Positions 12,851 to 26,979 of a stretch of DNA of 64,000 nt are shown here, piece by piece. This stretch comes from Casuarius casuarius. Lineage: Eukaryota > Chordata > Aves > Casuariiformes > Casuariidae. Location of the stretch: the NCBI GenBank assembly GCA_003342895.1, contig PTFA01000012.1, positions 7,922,252-7,986,251 on the forward strand, read 5' to 3'. Each line of letters opens with the position of its first letter. Position 1 is the first letter of the stretch. A program made the translations under genes and the position numbers. The notes beneath the pieces are model-generated. The model ran no database searches. It was not told where the DNA came from and was given only the letters and a program-made list of their open reading frames with translations.

Positions 12851-15205
12851 AATATATTACAGATAATGCAAATTATTAATCTTTTCATGTACATTTTACG
12901 CATACGACTGTTAATTTATCTAGCTGTCTGACATAATGCTTTGGTAATGAGGTATTTCTGAATTTTTCAAAAGCCTAGTTCTTCCTTATACTTTGATAAT
13001 TTCTTCAAGCCACAGACAAACAAAAGATTAAAACTTTTTTTTCAGGCACAGCCATAGTATTACTAGCATGGCATTATAGTGACATTTTGGTATACAGGTA
13101 AATACGGAACTGTGATAAAAGAGTTAGACAAAGTTATAGTCTGACATTGCAGTCGGAGCTCAACAATAGGCATTGCTTGACTGATGAATTGATTTCTGGC
13201 ATATGAAACTTACATGAATTTTAACGAACACATCTATAAAGTTGTTTCAAACTGCCACAATCTGAAACTTCAACATCATCTTGTAGATTCATTTACCAAT
13301 GTCTTCAGGCTGGCACTATTTTTAGTATCTGAAATACATTATATTTTAGTATATGAATAAAATAAAAATGGAAAAGACTTGTGAAAAATAGTTTTCCTAA
13401 ACTGAGAAAAGTACTTGAAACGCAGACTTCAGCCAGAGAATGGAAGTGTCCACATGTGACCTTGTGGACACTGTTCTTACGCAAATGGGTACAGTCTTCC
13501 AGCATTTCTCATGAAATGACTCAATGTGCTGGGCAGCAATGTAAAGAGTCTCGGATGGCACAATATGTCATCCAAAGGATGTGCTCAGTCCAGAGGACTG
13601 ACTCACCTGTGTTTGTGGCTGCCAGGTCTTATCCATGCAGCTTACGCAGGTAAAGGCTGTGGCCTGACAATGTAATAGTTAAACAAGCCTTATAAAACCA
13701 CTGATTCTAGAGGAATTACTGTGTATTCACTATACAAATGAAAGCAGAATACGTCTTCATTTGTGAAGTTGCATTCCAAATCCTCTTTTTGTGACAAAAT
13801 CTCTCTCTGGCCCCTGAAACAATGAAATTCGTATACAAAAATAAGCAATCTGTTAATTTTTTCATACATACTTCATTCCATATGTTCTGTAATGCAAACA
13901 AACCCTGGGATAAATTAAAATATGTTCAGTTTTGAGTCTAAGTTCCTGTGTTTTGCCATCTTATGTGATGCTTTTAACACTTTTTATAAATTGAATAATA
14001 TCTTTTTCTCTGTGAATTCTGAATTATAGGTAATTGTTTTAAACAATAACTAATAATTGATCATTTATTTGATAAATATTATAGCAATAATATTCTGGAC
14101 AAAGCCTGCTTTGCCTCTACACATAATAGAATATATAATTCAGAAGTATTTCACTGCTCTGATGCAGCTTGCTAATACTCTCTAAGTCACAAATAACTAC
14201 ACTACTTTTCTTTAAGGCATATCCTCTGATAATTGTGTTTTCTTACAAGTATTTGATTCTTGATACTGCTTCCTTTTCTTTTTGTTCAGCATACCTTGTA
14301 GCTTAGCAAAGACACAAAATGATTGGTGAGAACCAAATATCATAAGTATCCTTCAATCATTGAAAGAGACCAGTTTGCATTGTCAATAGAATAGTCCAGG
14401 ACCCGTGCTGAGAAGGGTATTTAACTACTGTAAGGTTTATAGATTAGATTTTGAATACAGAACTTTTTTTTTATAGGAATTTGTTTGTAAAAGCTGACTA
14501 AATGGAATTAAGCTCTGTCGGACAGCCACTGAACATATCTTAAATGCAAATCTATATTCCATCCTTAAGGACAAATTTATCCTCCTGATGTCCTATTTAC
14601 TGTGATCCATAGCCATCTTACAAAATAATTACATACTCATGTAAATAGTTTTTTCCCTCAGAATTAAGTTGAAAGGCTTTTACTCCTTTCATGTTTTCAG
14701 ATACAATTGTTACATTACTCATAATCTCATTTGAATTACATTGGCGTTAAATCCTATGTGGGACTGCAACTCATGGATTAGAGGGCTACTGAAAGCCATT
14801 AATTGCTGTCCTTAAACATCTTTTGAATTATGGATGAATGACATTTTGGATTCTGCAGTATGAAATTTAAAACACTGATAGCTATTTAAGTATTGATGAC
14901 GTGTTTGGTCTTTACCAGTCACGTAATGACTGACTAGAGGAGTTAAAGACCCTTAAATCTTAAAGAGCGTAATGATTTAATGGCAATATCTGATGATTAG
15001 AAAACCATGAATGCCTCTCTTTTATCATTACAACTTGAAAAAAGGTTGCTTTCCCCCCAAAGCTTCTTGGTACTCAATAGCATGAGCTTCAGAAGTTTGA
15101 CTGGAACTGAAAAAGCAGAGTCAAAAAACAAAGACAGAAAATATTTATTTGGTCATCTCATTCCAATGAGACATTGCTTCTACTCTACAGCATTTATTCA
15201 TGCTG
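12851..15205. other. AT-rich non-coding DNA, nothing recognised
   Basis: It holds only short chance frames and A/T runs. No repeat family was recognised. Confidence 0.5.
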
Positions 15206-15209
15206 TGCC

Positions 15210-15480
15210 CAAGTATTTTTAATTGTCTCAAGCAACAGTTCTTTAGACTTTTTCCTTAAGAAACAATTTCACACGCTGGTGGTTCTCAGTGTCAGGAAGA
15301 TTTTCTTGTTACTTAACTTAAACATTCCTTTCCTAATTCCATCTCATTACTCCTTTACCTACCCTAGGCAATATACTAATTGACTCTTCTCTCTCCTTGG
15401 TGTTTATATCCTTCAAACATTTGAGGAGGACACATTAATTAAGCTTCAAAACATTCTTAAGACCATTCCTCTGCTCTAAC
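15210..15480 (-). mobile_element. CR1 LINE relic, 3' region
   Basis: The plus strand reads like the antisense of the CR1 3' region in sauropsids: TGTCAGGAAGATTTTCTTGT (15280-15299), then TAACTTAAACATTCCTTTCC (15313-15332), then CTCATTACTCCTTTACCTAC (15343-15362), and later GGTGTTTATATCCTTCAAAC near 15400. These correspond in order to the known antisense series: AGGAAGTTTTTCCTAAT, then AACCTAAATCTCC, then CCCATTACTCCTTG, then the TATTTGAAGACTG block. The element therefore lies on the minus strand. It is heavily mutated and inactive. The match is from memory of the family. Confidence 0.7.
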
Positions 15481-18400
15481 CAGTATTCTATACTCATAGC
15501 AGTGTACTTAGAGTTTACAGGGTGTCTAAGAGAGACCAAACAGACCTTGATTCCACAGAGCATGCTGTATAAAATGTTAGCTCCTTCTGTGACAGTCATT
15601 GTGCAAGTTTTAGCGACAGCTTAGTTATTTGGAATATACTCTACCAAGAAAGAAAATGTTAGCTTAAAACCTGAGATTGTACAATGCTCCTTTCCCAGGT
15701 GCCCCCAAGCTTCTGGAGTCCCTGGGAATGAATTCCTGATCAAGAGAACTTGTCCATGTTGAGATAAAAATAAAGATAAAACCAAAACACGTGCTAGTAA
15801 TTTTCGGGGTTAATGCAAGAGTTAATAACAAAAAAAAGGGTGTGATTGGGTGACTGGCCCAGTCAAACTTCCAGAAAATGAAGGGACTGTTGAAAAAGGA
15901 TCCTGCAGGATAGTGAAATCAAGCACAGAAACATAAAAGCTATGGAGAAATATAAAATAAAAAGCACTAAAAGCACAACAAATGTGTGCATCAGTGGGGA
16001 ATAATACCAGAAAAAGAATACTGATGAACTAGATGACTAAAAAAGTCATAAAAGATCAAGGAAAAGCCATGTGTGATATGTACAATGTAAGAACACAGAA
16101 TATAAAGAGGTTAAAGAAGACTACTAGATGAGAGAAAGTTTAAAAATGCATATAGAACTAATTAGGGAAACGAAAACTGATCATCCCTAAAATAATACTG
16201 AAATAAAAAAATATTATTTAAATACAAATGCAAAAAGTAAATCTATAGGGAGAGGGCTTTATTATTATGAAGCAACTATATAACATTGTTTTATGAGTAT
16301 TCACAAAAGGTGGACACAAATATAAGAACAATATTTATTGTGAAGAACACATAAAACATAATTATAGCTTTGGGAGTACAAAATCAACAAACTGATTACA
16401 TGAAGGTCAGTGTCAGTCCTGATATACTCTGCATACATGACTTTCCCAGTGAATAGGACATATCCCTAGGAGAAAATGAGAGACTGGATGAAACATACAG
16501 GTGTGGGAGAGTATACAACTATAATCGTTAAACTTTACGTATTATCTTTCAAGATGACAGATATGGGTAGGTGCAATCAATTTAATTTTCATGAATGTGG
16601 TCTCCTGTAATTTGTGCATCTCTACTAATGGACAGTATAAAGACAGGAAAATAAATAAAACACTAGAAATGAAAACTTGATTAGAAGACCACCAGAGTAG
16701 ATAACTGACAGGTAGAAGCATACACATTGTAAAATTTGCTGCCTCCCTTTAACTCAGCTAAAACCTGGAATCTCTTACTTCTCCAAAATTGCTTTTGCAG
16801 TTGATAGATTTTTTTGTTGCTTAATACAATCTGTGCATACATGCTGAGTAAGTAAAAAGAAGACTTGTCATTCTTCGTCTTGATTAAAGCCGAGCAGGTT
16901 ACAGAGACAACCTCAATGCTTTGCTGAATAAATTTGTCTTTGAGTCTGAGGGTCAGAATTTGGATTTTTTTTTTTTGGCTGGCCTGATGCTGCTTTAAAT
17001 ATTGCTTGTTAACAGCTTCTGTCTCTGTGAACTGCGGTGCTGCCAACTATGATTAAATTGCACCAATAAGCAAAAAGGTAGGGATAAATGTAAAAAAATT
17101 ATATGTGTTTGTTACATCCTAAAGAAGAAAGTCTTATATAATTAACAAGCTGTTCTAGCAAATGAGTAAGTGGGGGTATCTTCCTGCAGATGACTTCTGA
17201 CCATCAGGAAGTGAAAAAGAGGAAATAGAAGGTGCAATTCTTTTCTTCTTCTCTATAATATGCAAAGAAAAGAAAAAAACAAGAGCTGTAGCAGGGACAG
17301 GAGGTTAAAACTGAAGTTTGGCAGATGAACTAGGAAAACTTATTGAGCATAAGAGCGTGGAACTCTTAGTAGTATACGTGGATATTATTATATTCTTCTG
17401 TGATTTTAACTTTTTCATTTTATTTGAAACTAAATTTCGTTCCAAACTAGTAATCTATAGCATTGGGTTAAGGGGATGAGACCAGATTTGCTGAGATGTA
17501 GAAAAAGCAAATGTGTGACAAATTGAAAAGAGAGGATTGTGTTGGTAGCCTGTGTTATAGTAAAATGAAATCCATTTCCACTTGTGTCCAGACAATATAG
17601 ATCTGAACTTCAAGACGTTAATATTATGCACAGACCTTCTGAAGACCCTGGAAAGTAAGTCTAACAATTGGCACGTATATTCGAAGGGTGCTTAAGGAAC
17701 ATTTGTTGGAAAATATTTAGACTAAAGTTTACAAGTCCTAAATAGTAACTGATATATTTTAAATGTGCTGTGGATAAAAACCCTCTTCAAAAACTTATAC
17801 TGCACCAGTGTTTTTATTGTCAGACAATGTCATTATTGATGAGTGTGAATAAACTTTGTGACCAACTGGAAAAACAAATTTCTGGTAGTATTTGTAAAAA
17901 CAGAATATTTAGTACATTTAGACTATTCGGCACTACTGGGACAGCATATCTAGTCGTGCACATCTACAAGACACATGGCTTTTATGGTAGAAGTTGCTCA
18001 TGACAGATGATATATATTCTATGTCAAGAGAATTAAGACAAGTATGGTTACAGCAGGAGGGGTGCCCTTTCTTAACTTACTTAAAAGTGCCTGCTCTTTG
18101 ATAAATTCTACCTTTAACTACTTGGAAAAAAAAACCTGTCCCCATAACATCCTTATTTCCAACAGTTGTTTCATGAGAAAGACTATTCAAACTGACTTCT
18201 TTAATTCGAATTGGAATTTGCTGCAGAATACTGTTTGTTTTGAACAAGATGAACTCTATTCACTCCAAGGAAAAGAGAAGTATATGCTAAAACTTAGCAT
18301 AAGTCACATATTGTTCATACACAGCTCAGTAAGCTCCCTGCAGTAATTACAAGCATCTGTATAATCTCTCTATCTGCCTATTTCCTTTCATGTTTTACTG

Positions 18401-19150
18401 TAATGATATCAGACTGTGCTGCAACTAAAAGTCTACCTGCTTTTAAAAAATGGAAAAAGAAAAATCATTTTAATTCAATTGGTGCATATTTTGGACTATC
18501 GACAAGAAAAGGGAGCAGTATATATCGCTGAAAGCAAAGCAGGATACGTAATATTCCTTACAAATGCTGTGTGTATGAGCTGCATGGGCTGACCACTGGA
18601 TGGTGTTACCTCGTCATGTTTTATATTTGCTTTAGACAACTCTATTTTCCCTGTTAAATGATTTGTATATGGAACATATATTATTTCTTTTTTTTGTTTG
18701 TTTCTTCCAGATTTTATAATCACAGCTCGATTAGAAAACATTGCAATTGTTATAGTCTAATTAACTTTTTTAATTGCACTATCACTATACCACTAGGCTT
18801 TCAAATGGTAAGAGTTACTTCTCAGTTTTAACAACAAGAGTAGGCACTGAATAAACTAATTTTCTGATAAACGTCATTCTTTTTCTATTAGACATTTGGC
18901 CAACTCACATACACATGCAACTTCATTTAAAAAAACCCTGTCATTCAATGCGTGAGATTAAACCCAACGCTCCCACAGGAATCTCACGATGGCTGCTAGT
19001 GACATGCAGTACAAATGTATGTGAGTGGATATTTGCACTGCAAATGTACGTGGAATGGATAATTGTTGTCCTCTGCATGACACCTTCGGGACTCCGGAGA
19101 GATGGACGTAGACCCACGTTCACCAGGGAGGAGACCTGGGACGTGAAGGC
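15481..19150. other. AT-rich non-coding DNA
   Basis: No gene was found. The plus strand at 15750-16350 is A-rich without a recognisable repeat. A 121-codon minus-strand frame at 16681-17046 resembles no family I know and is probably chance. Confidence 0.5.
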
Positions 19151-19154
19151 CATT

Positions 19155-19235
19155 TATGTTCTCCGTGCCTCTGTTTCCCTGTGCCTGATGGTAATGATGC
19201 TGAACTTTTCTACAGAGTATTGCAAACAAGCTACA
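19155..19235 (+). mobile_element. MIR/CORE-SINE-like fragment
   Basis: The series TCCGTGCCTCTGTTTCCCTG (19162-19181), then ATGGTAATGATGCTGA, then ACAGAGTATTGCAAA follows the core of MIR-type SINEs: TGTGCCTCAGTTTCC, then ATGGGGATAATGATACTGA, then the GAGTGTTGTGA-like block. The spacing is right and divergence is high. The orientation matches MIR sense. It is short, so the family is tentative. Confidence 0.45.
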
Positions 19236-19239
19236 TAAT

Positions 19240-20060
19240 TTTATTGCCAACCTGTTTACCTGTCTTTTGGTATGAGCCAACCAGTAGTAACGCTGCCCTT
19301 TCCCTTCTTCCTGAAACTACTACTCATCCCTTTCTACTTGCTGGTTTCTTCCATCTGAAAGAAAAGCTATTCAGACTGAAAGGATATAATTTGTACTCTG
19401 CCTTAGAAAATAAATCACTATAGCTTAAGTGAAAGGTATATGCACATATGTGAAGGCAGATTGCATGGCATCTAGTCATTCATTACATCTTTCTTGCAAT
19501 TCTGATTCAGTCTGATTTTGCTTCCTATTTACTTTTCTTCTTTCATGCATCCTTTCAGCGCATTGATATCAGTTGATGTCATACAGGCAGATTTTTTGGG
19601 AGAATACATTTCTATGTTTTATATTACAAAAGCTAAAACAACCTAAGATAAAGCAGTAACTGTTATCCATGGTTTGCTGCCATTCATAATCCATGCGAGT
19701 TACATTCTAATAAATGATCAGTTCCTATTGAGTTCTTAATTTAGATGGAAACCTTCCACACAATTAAGCCTTGTGTACTGAGGGATTATTATTCTGCATA
19801 TAAATCCTTTAATTCATGATAACTGCTAGAGCTGAGCATTAAATGATATATATCGCCATGCCTTTGTCAAAACAAAGCACAGAAGGTTTCTTTCTTTTCT
19901 TTGTTGAAATAAAAACGACAAAATAAAATCTTAGAGAAATACTTTTGAGGAAAAGTTAACTTGAATTACAAAAGGACAAGATTCATATTACTGAATGTTT
20001 AAATTTGAATAGAATACCAGAACCATCCAAGGAAAAAATACATGAGTACACTGCTGGCCC
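19240..20060. other. AT-rich non-coding DNA, nothing recognised
   Basis: No coding or repeat signal was recognised. Confidence 0.5.
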
Positions 20061-20094
20061 GTTACTTTAACACAGGCTTTTAACGCAGGCATTT

Positions 20095-20157
20095 AGAGCC
20101 TGACCCACTGGAATTAGCAGAAATCTTTTCTTTGGCTGCAGTGGATTTAGAGCCATG
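20095..20157. repeat. possible short palindromic dispersed repeat
   Basis: It starts with AGCCTGACCCACTGGA, ends with GCAGTGGATTTAGAGCC, and has AATCTTTTCTTTGG in the middle. This resembles a short self-complementary repeat common in turtles and birds (GGCCTGATCCAAAG..., ending CTTTGGATCAGGCC). Both ends are degenerate and I cannot name the family. Confidence 0.3.
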
Positions 20158-20159
20158 CC

Positions 20160-23100
20160 TCAGCTATGTCCTGTGTAACTTCTGGACTTGTGGATGTCAC
20201 ACCTTCTGGGGAAAGCTTGTTTATCTTGAATAGATTAAGATCCCTAAATCTTTTCTTCATTGCCTCTGCTTAGAGATTGGAGGGTTGTTTAACTGTGTTT
20301 TTTGATAATTCTCATGAATTCCTTGGTTACTTGAATGACTTTCTTGGATCTTTTCTGGTTCTTAAAAAATGGTTTTAGAAAAATACATCCTGCTCAGAGG
20401 TTTGAATATTCCTATGCCTGTTTTACACATCCATTTAGGTTCGCATTCACTGCTTTGGAAAAGAAAGGTTGGTACTTCTTTAAACCTGTGACACTTTGCA
20501 GCCGAAAATATGCTCCTGTAGTTGTGTATACACAGCCCTTGTTTTCCATGCACTTTGAATACTATTCTTCTCCTTTTGAAGCAATGAGGTTCATATTTGC
20601 TATAATTCCTGGTTATTAATTCAGACCTCTCTGCTCTTTGCTCAAAGATTTTTCCAGAATATTTTGGAAACCCAAGTAAATGAAAGGATCTGGGTAAGAA
20701 TAGATGTATACAGATTTTCTTGCTCCTTCAGGCATCAAAACCTGTGAAGGAAGAGGGCAATGTGTGGCTGTAGGATAAATGAGGACAAGCTAGTGAAAAG
20801 AGTTATAGAGAAAATTAGGAATAATGCATACAGTGCATTTTCATAAGTTAAGGTAATGTTCACAGGACTAGTAGAAACATGGAAAAAGGAACTTGTTTGC
20901 TGATCATGATCAAAAAGGAGCTTTTTTTTTTCCTAGAAAGTAATGGGGCACAAAAAGCCTATGCAAAAACATATGTTCTGATGCAAAATCTTCTGAGAAC
21001 TACCAGCCATAGGTATCTGTACAATCTTGGGCAGTGTGACTTGGAAATACGATTTAGTCATCCTCCCCTGCAGGTCATAAACCTAACGTCTTTATGGAGG
21101 ACTATGCCTCTTGCTAATTTTTTTGTGCATGTAACTGCAAACAGCTGATACCTACAAAAGAAGGGGGAAAAGAAATGGAATGAGCATAGATATGCATAGA
21201 CATCCCCTGCATTTCAGCAGAATCACTCCTGTGAGTTTGAAGATGGTATTTTTATTGTGGTTATTATAAATTACTATTCTCTTCCTCAGAGTTTATTCTC
21301 AAATAAAGAAGTCCCAGTCCCATGACAAAAAAAGGCCCTCAGGAAGAGATACAGGAAATAGAGGAGGATAGAAGATTATGGAAAGCTTTAACTCTTAGAA
21401 ACATGCCTTGCCAAGGCTCAGCAGATAGATGGGCAGTCAGGTTCCCCCCTCTCAAACTTATTTCTGAATTTCGAAAGGCCTAGTGCAGTGGGAAATATTT
21501 GCATCGAAATTAAAACTCTCCGCAACACAAAAAATCATTTCATCATATCACTGCATCCAAGTGTGACTCATTTGCTTAACTTTAAAAAGATAAGTTATCT
21601 TGTACGGTATTTTATTTGGGAGTACAAGTTTCAAAAAGCTTATCATTAGCATCCATATTATAAAGTAACTTGTGCCCCTTATTGGCTATGCTTTCCCCAG
21701 AGAGCCAAAGCACATGAAGTAGCTATAGCAGGAACTAAAGCAGTTTGTGGGCTGTCACCTTACCCCAGCAGCTAAGAGAGTTTACTGATGCAGACGCAGG
21801 CCATTGCACGCCTGGGGCCACCATTCCTGGGGATGCTCCTGGGCACTTCTCATTTACTGGGTGTAAACCAGTTTAGGGTAGCCAGAGGATCCTGAACTAC
21901 TGAAGTAGTTCAGCCTGTGGGACAAGAACACATTTTCCCACTGCATGTAGGGGGTAGAAAAAATGATCAGGTAAAGTCAGGGACAGGCTTTGCTTTCTTG
22001 CCCTCCACAGGCCATCTGCTGTGCCATGGACACTGTACCACACACGGGGGAAGTGATGCGCGCATTTCAGGTGGAGGATTTGGCAGGCAGATTGCACTGC
22101 CTTAATTCATAGTCTAATTTATCACTGAAAAAATATTCTGGCCCGTACATAGGATTTACAGCAGAGATGCAACTTAAGCTCAATAGTACTATTTCTTTTT
22201 GTCAGAGATCATAATTCTTAGAAACAACAGAAACCTCACAAATATGTGAATACTTTTCTTAAATATCATATACTGGTTTTGTGAAGCAAGCCTCTCAGAA
22301 CTAAGAACATCGTACTTGCATTTGTGAAAGGGTGATTGTGCAAGCAATCCCCAGGATACAGATGGAATTTAAATGGTGCCATCCAGTTCTAAAACAGGGG
22401 GTAAGTGTCACCCTTGCATGCTGTTAATAGCAGCCCTTAAAGTACCAACATGCCTTGCCACGGGCATGCTGCTCAGGAAATACATTTGCTAGCAAGCCCT
22501 TCTGCTAGGGTTCATACAAAGGCTGCCTGTGAATTTCTCCACACTGGCCTGTGCCTTGAAATGAAAAAAGGCCACCTGAATTTTAAGCGTTGTAACAACA
22601 AGTTGGCAAAATAGTTTTTCCCAGACCTCCGTTTTCTTTGTCTCAGGGGTTACCTTGCTGGCATGGTTTTTGGAATGGGATAATATTATCTCAGAAGTTT
22701 TTTTTTCCTGAGCTCTACTTCAGCCTTTTATCTGACTATCTGACTGGTATAACACTGCTTAAATTATGTAGAAAAGCAGGTGTCACATAGTACTGCTACT
22801 GTCTCTCGAACTATATTAAGACACAAACATTTCCTAGAAACTTCCTTCCCTGTGTTTGGCTTTTGAGCAGTTACAGACTGTACATAAAGATCCAAATGCT
22901 TTTATTTGATGCTTTGACATCTCAGCATTAAAAAGGAACTTGTACACAATTTTGTCCAATACAGTATAATTATTTTTGCCTTTGCTTAGGTCAATATTTG
23001 TTTTACAATATGTCCATTCACATTTGAGTCATCCGTCACTGAATGGAGGCCCATCAGTCAAACCCTTGACATGAAATAGGTAGCATCTCTCTTTATGAAA

Positions 23101-23590
23101 CCTGTATATTTAAGAGGGGAAAGAAAAAAAGAAAGAGTTCAGCTACTGATTTAAGAAATCTAATTATCTGCATTGCACTGAAAGGAACCTTGAGAACTTC
23201 AGACACAGTAGAATTTAACTTATAGTTTAAAACAACTAAACTGCTATCTTTCTTTACTTTTTCTACTGCATTCTATAAACTGTTAAATGTTATAAAGTAA
23301 ATATGTTCAGAGCTATTGCAGCACTTGTGTTTGAAAATGCAATTTTCTCTTAATGTTTAAAGATTACTTTGTGGTTGTTTCTTTTAATCGAAACAATACA
23401 TTTTAATGTTACAAAGCTGCCACTAGTTTATTAAAAAAGGTAATTTTAGCCTGTAACATGGAGCAGCTACTGTGCGCGCTATGATTCTTCCTGGAATATA
23501 CAATGAGAAATACCCAATAGCAAGAGAAAACAGGAGCTGGAAGTGACATTGTTCTTATTATGTTTACAGATTGTACGATTCTGTTGGAAA
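20160..23590. other. non-coding DNA, no gene recognised
   Basis: Open frames of up to 94 codons (20335-20619) show no known family. No repeat was identified. Confidence 0.5.
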
Positions 23591-23599
23591 CGTACCACA

Positions 23600-23950
23600 A
23601 TAGCTGTTAGGTTTTTACTGTCCCCATTTTCGTGATTATTAGATCATTACGTTTAGCGTAAACCAATTTAAGTTTGTATTAGCAAGAATTGGCGATCGTC
23701 TCTCACCTCTGACCTTTAGGTTAATGAGAAGTTCCTCTGTGTAATTGCTATATCTTAAGATGGCACTGTGCTGTGTAATCTTTATTGCTGTAAAATGACA
23801 TTTAAAGTTTGTTTTACATGAGCAAGTAGAAGAACATTATTTCTGCAGTGAGCAATAATTATCTGCCTCCTAGCTGAAAATACACGCTGTGGATAAATTG
23901 TGCTCATCTGGTAGCCTTTGTTTGTAAGACAAGTTAATTAAAAGAGGAAT
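23600..23950. other. candidate conserved non-coding element
   Basis: This is high-complexity AT-rich sequence with TTAAT/ATTA cores, AATAATTATCT, a TGACCTTTAGGTTA nuclear-receptor-like pair near 23710, and no simple repeats. The call rests on texture only. It has no coding potential. Confidence 0.25.
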
Positions 23951-26929
23951 GTTGAAAAATATGTCTGCCCACTGCGTGCTGATAGAGTAATATTATTACT
24001 TTACAAGAAAACATTCTGAACAAAAAAACCCTTTTTGTTTTTGCTCCAAAGATATGGATAAAAATGAAGTAAACATAATGCTTTTGCACTGTGATCATCA
24101 TAAAAAATGCAGTCATGAAAGGAAATATCTATTCCAATTGAATAAAAAATGCCTAAAACTCTGTGTACTCAGTTGGTACTTATACTTGTTAATACAGCCA
24201 TGAAGTACTGCCCTGACTAATACATTTTTCACCTTGCAATTTTCTGTATATGATAGTGAATTACACATTAGGTTATATATGTGTGTTCTTCCTCTCCTGC
24301 TTTAATTAATTCAGCTATAAAAAAGATATTGCAGTCACCCCATGAATATTTTACCATTCAGAAAAGTTCTTTTTCAATATTTATTTACCATGATAATATT
24401 CACTGTGTGACAAAGACTGTTTGCATATGTCTCCTAGGACCTGCTGACCTTGTCCTGCTACAGAATGGCCATTTCAGTTCTATACGGCGTTGAGAGCGGT
24501 GCGTCTCATGGCCCAGCAGTCTTGATTTTGTTTTTCTCGTCTCAGAAGCTTTACAGAGCAAGTATCAGTTGTCTGTTAGTTCTTTAGGGACAGAAGTTAG
24601 AATGAGGGTTTTATTTGTTGAGGTCCCTTTTTACCACTTTCTGTGTAGATACAGTGCACAGTTCTAACAGTAACTGTAGCTAGCATTCAGTTTTACCTTA
24701 TTCTTTAAAAAAATCATATAGAATAACTTGTTTTTCACTAACACTGCAACGATCGAGAAAATAATTTACAAGAGTGGACAAGAGCAAGGCCTCTCATTGA
24801 ACCGGTCTAGTGCTTATTCTGATTCTGCACACAGACTGACAACAGCACATCTAAGAAAAAACTTATTGGGCTTACATTTCCTGTGTATGTTTAATTGTGA
24901 AATTGTTTTAAAACATCTCTTTTTAGATTGCAACGATTTGTTTTCATACATTTTTTTCCAGTAACTAATGAACGTGATATTGTTTGTCCTTGTCCTTTTT
25001 TGGCACAATTTTCCTTTTCAAAGAAAGAACGTACAGCACAGATACATAACCTATATAAGTAGCATTTATTTTGCGTGAGATCCAATTCACAGTAACAATA
25101 CAATTGATTGATCTGTAACTCTATATTTACTTAAAAAATTAAAATCTAGTACTGTTATACCTAAGATATAATTTTTTTACATTTCTGATAAAAAAAAAAA
25201 ACTTTGCAATAAACACGTTTTCTGGTGAAAGGTATTTTTATAAGCTGTTAACAGGATTCATTTACTCTATAATGAGTTAACCTTTGTATGCATTTCCTCC
25301 TACTGGGAAGAAGAAAGTTACAAATAAATTCTCATGGTAAAAATATCCATAACTGCTTAGAGAATAGATGGCAACACTCATATATGCATGTTTTAGGAGG
25401 TCAAGTATATTATAAGTGGTGTGTCAGAAAGAAGGATGCATATAATAGGATTGAATATAGTGTGGATGGGAAGCAAACTACAAATTACAAATAGTTTGCT
25501 TATATAGAGAAATAAATCTAGAGTATTATTGTAAATGTAGTTTACAAGAGTGGTTTAAGAGTCCAATATAACACTCTTTTAGTCCAACAGAATGCTTAGG
25601 ACTTTTTTTTTTCTCTGAAATTCTCAAGATGCATATGTCAAAGATGGAAATAGTTCCCTAAAGATATTTTCTACATCAACAGTTTTTTCAAGTTCTTTAA
25701 CCATCCTTTTACAAGGCCAAGTGTAATTAAAATAATCATTCCAATTCACCTCTGTTTCAGCCTTAAGTGCAAAAAAATGCCTGCCCATTTATTAGACTGG
25801 GCAGCTTCTTTCTGTTTTGCTGAATAGTAGATGCACTGCATCACCAAACATTATTAAAGTTGCTGAGGCATTAGGGTATGCATTAAATCCTTGATTGCCT
25901 AAGAGGTGCTGCATAGTGCGTTTCCTAACCAAGGTCCTCGAAACAGGAAATTGTACATCACAGCCTTCCAATTAAAATTATGGAGAAAACTGTGATACCT
26001 TGTATGCTCGGTAAAACCCCTGCTTTGGAAGGAGTTTCTTTTCTGAGAACAGCTTTGGAAGGCACCTGTCTCCTTTATGCGCTCAAGGCACCCCATGAAG
26101 CCTGAGGGGCTTTTGCTGGAAAGATTTGAACATATTTGGAAACATATGTAGAAAAATGTATAGAAGTTATTTACAAATATCTTTAGTAGATAGGATTTTT
26201 CATTTGGATAAAAATGCACTTGTACTTTTGAAATACCAGAAGGCATACTAATAGTTATCCCTGGAAACACCTGTTCAGATGATAATTGCCTTAACATTAC
26301 CGGCTATTTACTGAAGTGCAAATATAGCATTACCCTTGAATAATGGAGTTATTCTTCAGGAAAACCAATTTTCAGATCTCAGTTTATGTCCTATTTTTTA
26401 ATTGCAGGGTTATGCAGTACATCTGAGATTCATCAGGAGGCAATATAGAGGTCTGGATCAGGATTAAGTTTACACAGGGGTTTGAGATTCAGAGCCAAAA
26501 GTTTCAGTTTATGCTCCTATTTGATAATAAAGAAACTTTTTCCTCCGTAAGAATGATCTGGTTTCCTTCATTTTAGTTTAAAGATTATCAGACTTTGGAG
26601 GTATTTGAATGTGACATACCATAAAAATATATGCATTCACATGTAATTCAAGAAAGACTTACATAGATGCAAAGGGAATTTGGCAGCTAAAGTGAGTCAT
26701 TACTATATAGCTAAATATATACTTTCGGCAAATTATGGATCAAGATCTGCAACATTTGTATTTCTGAGTTATAAAAATAATAGGAATGCATCCATGCTCT
26801 AGGCAATGCATTACATTTATAATAGTCTAGTGGCTGTGATGTAGCCTATAGGCTATAATGTCATAGAACCCACTTCCTTTAACCTATTGAAGCTGCTCTT
26901 TTACAGGAAAAAAAAGTATTTTTATGCAT

Positions 26930-26979
26930 CTCTCTATATATCATCTATATCTATATCTATGTATGTTTATCTATCTACA
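26930..26979. repeat. imperfect (TATC/TATA)n microsatellite
   Basis: About 50 bases are built from CTAT, TATA and ATCT units with interruptions. Confidence 0.8.

Noticed and set aside
16681..17046. 121-codon minus-strand open frame
   Set aside because: No recognisable domain. The lysine- and glutamine-rich reading is typical of AT-rich non-coding DNA.
25899..26297. 132-codon minus-strand open frame
   Set aside because: No family resemblance, no splice or promoter context, and within the range of chance for 64 kb of six-frame sequence.
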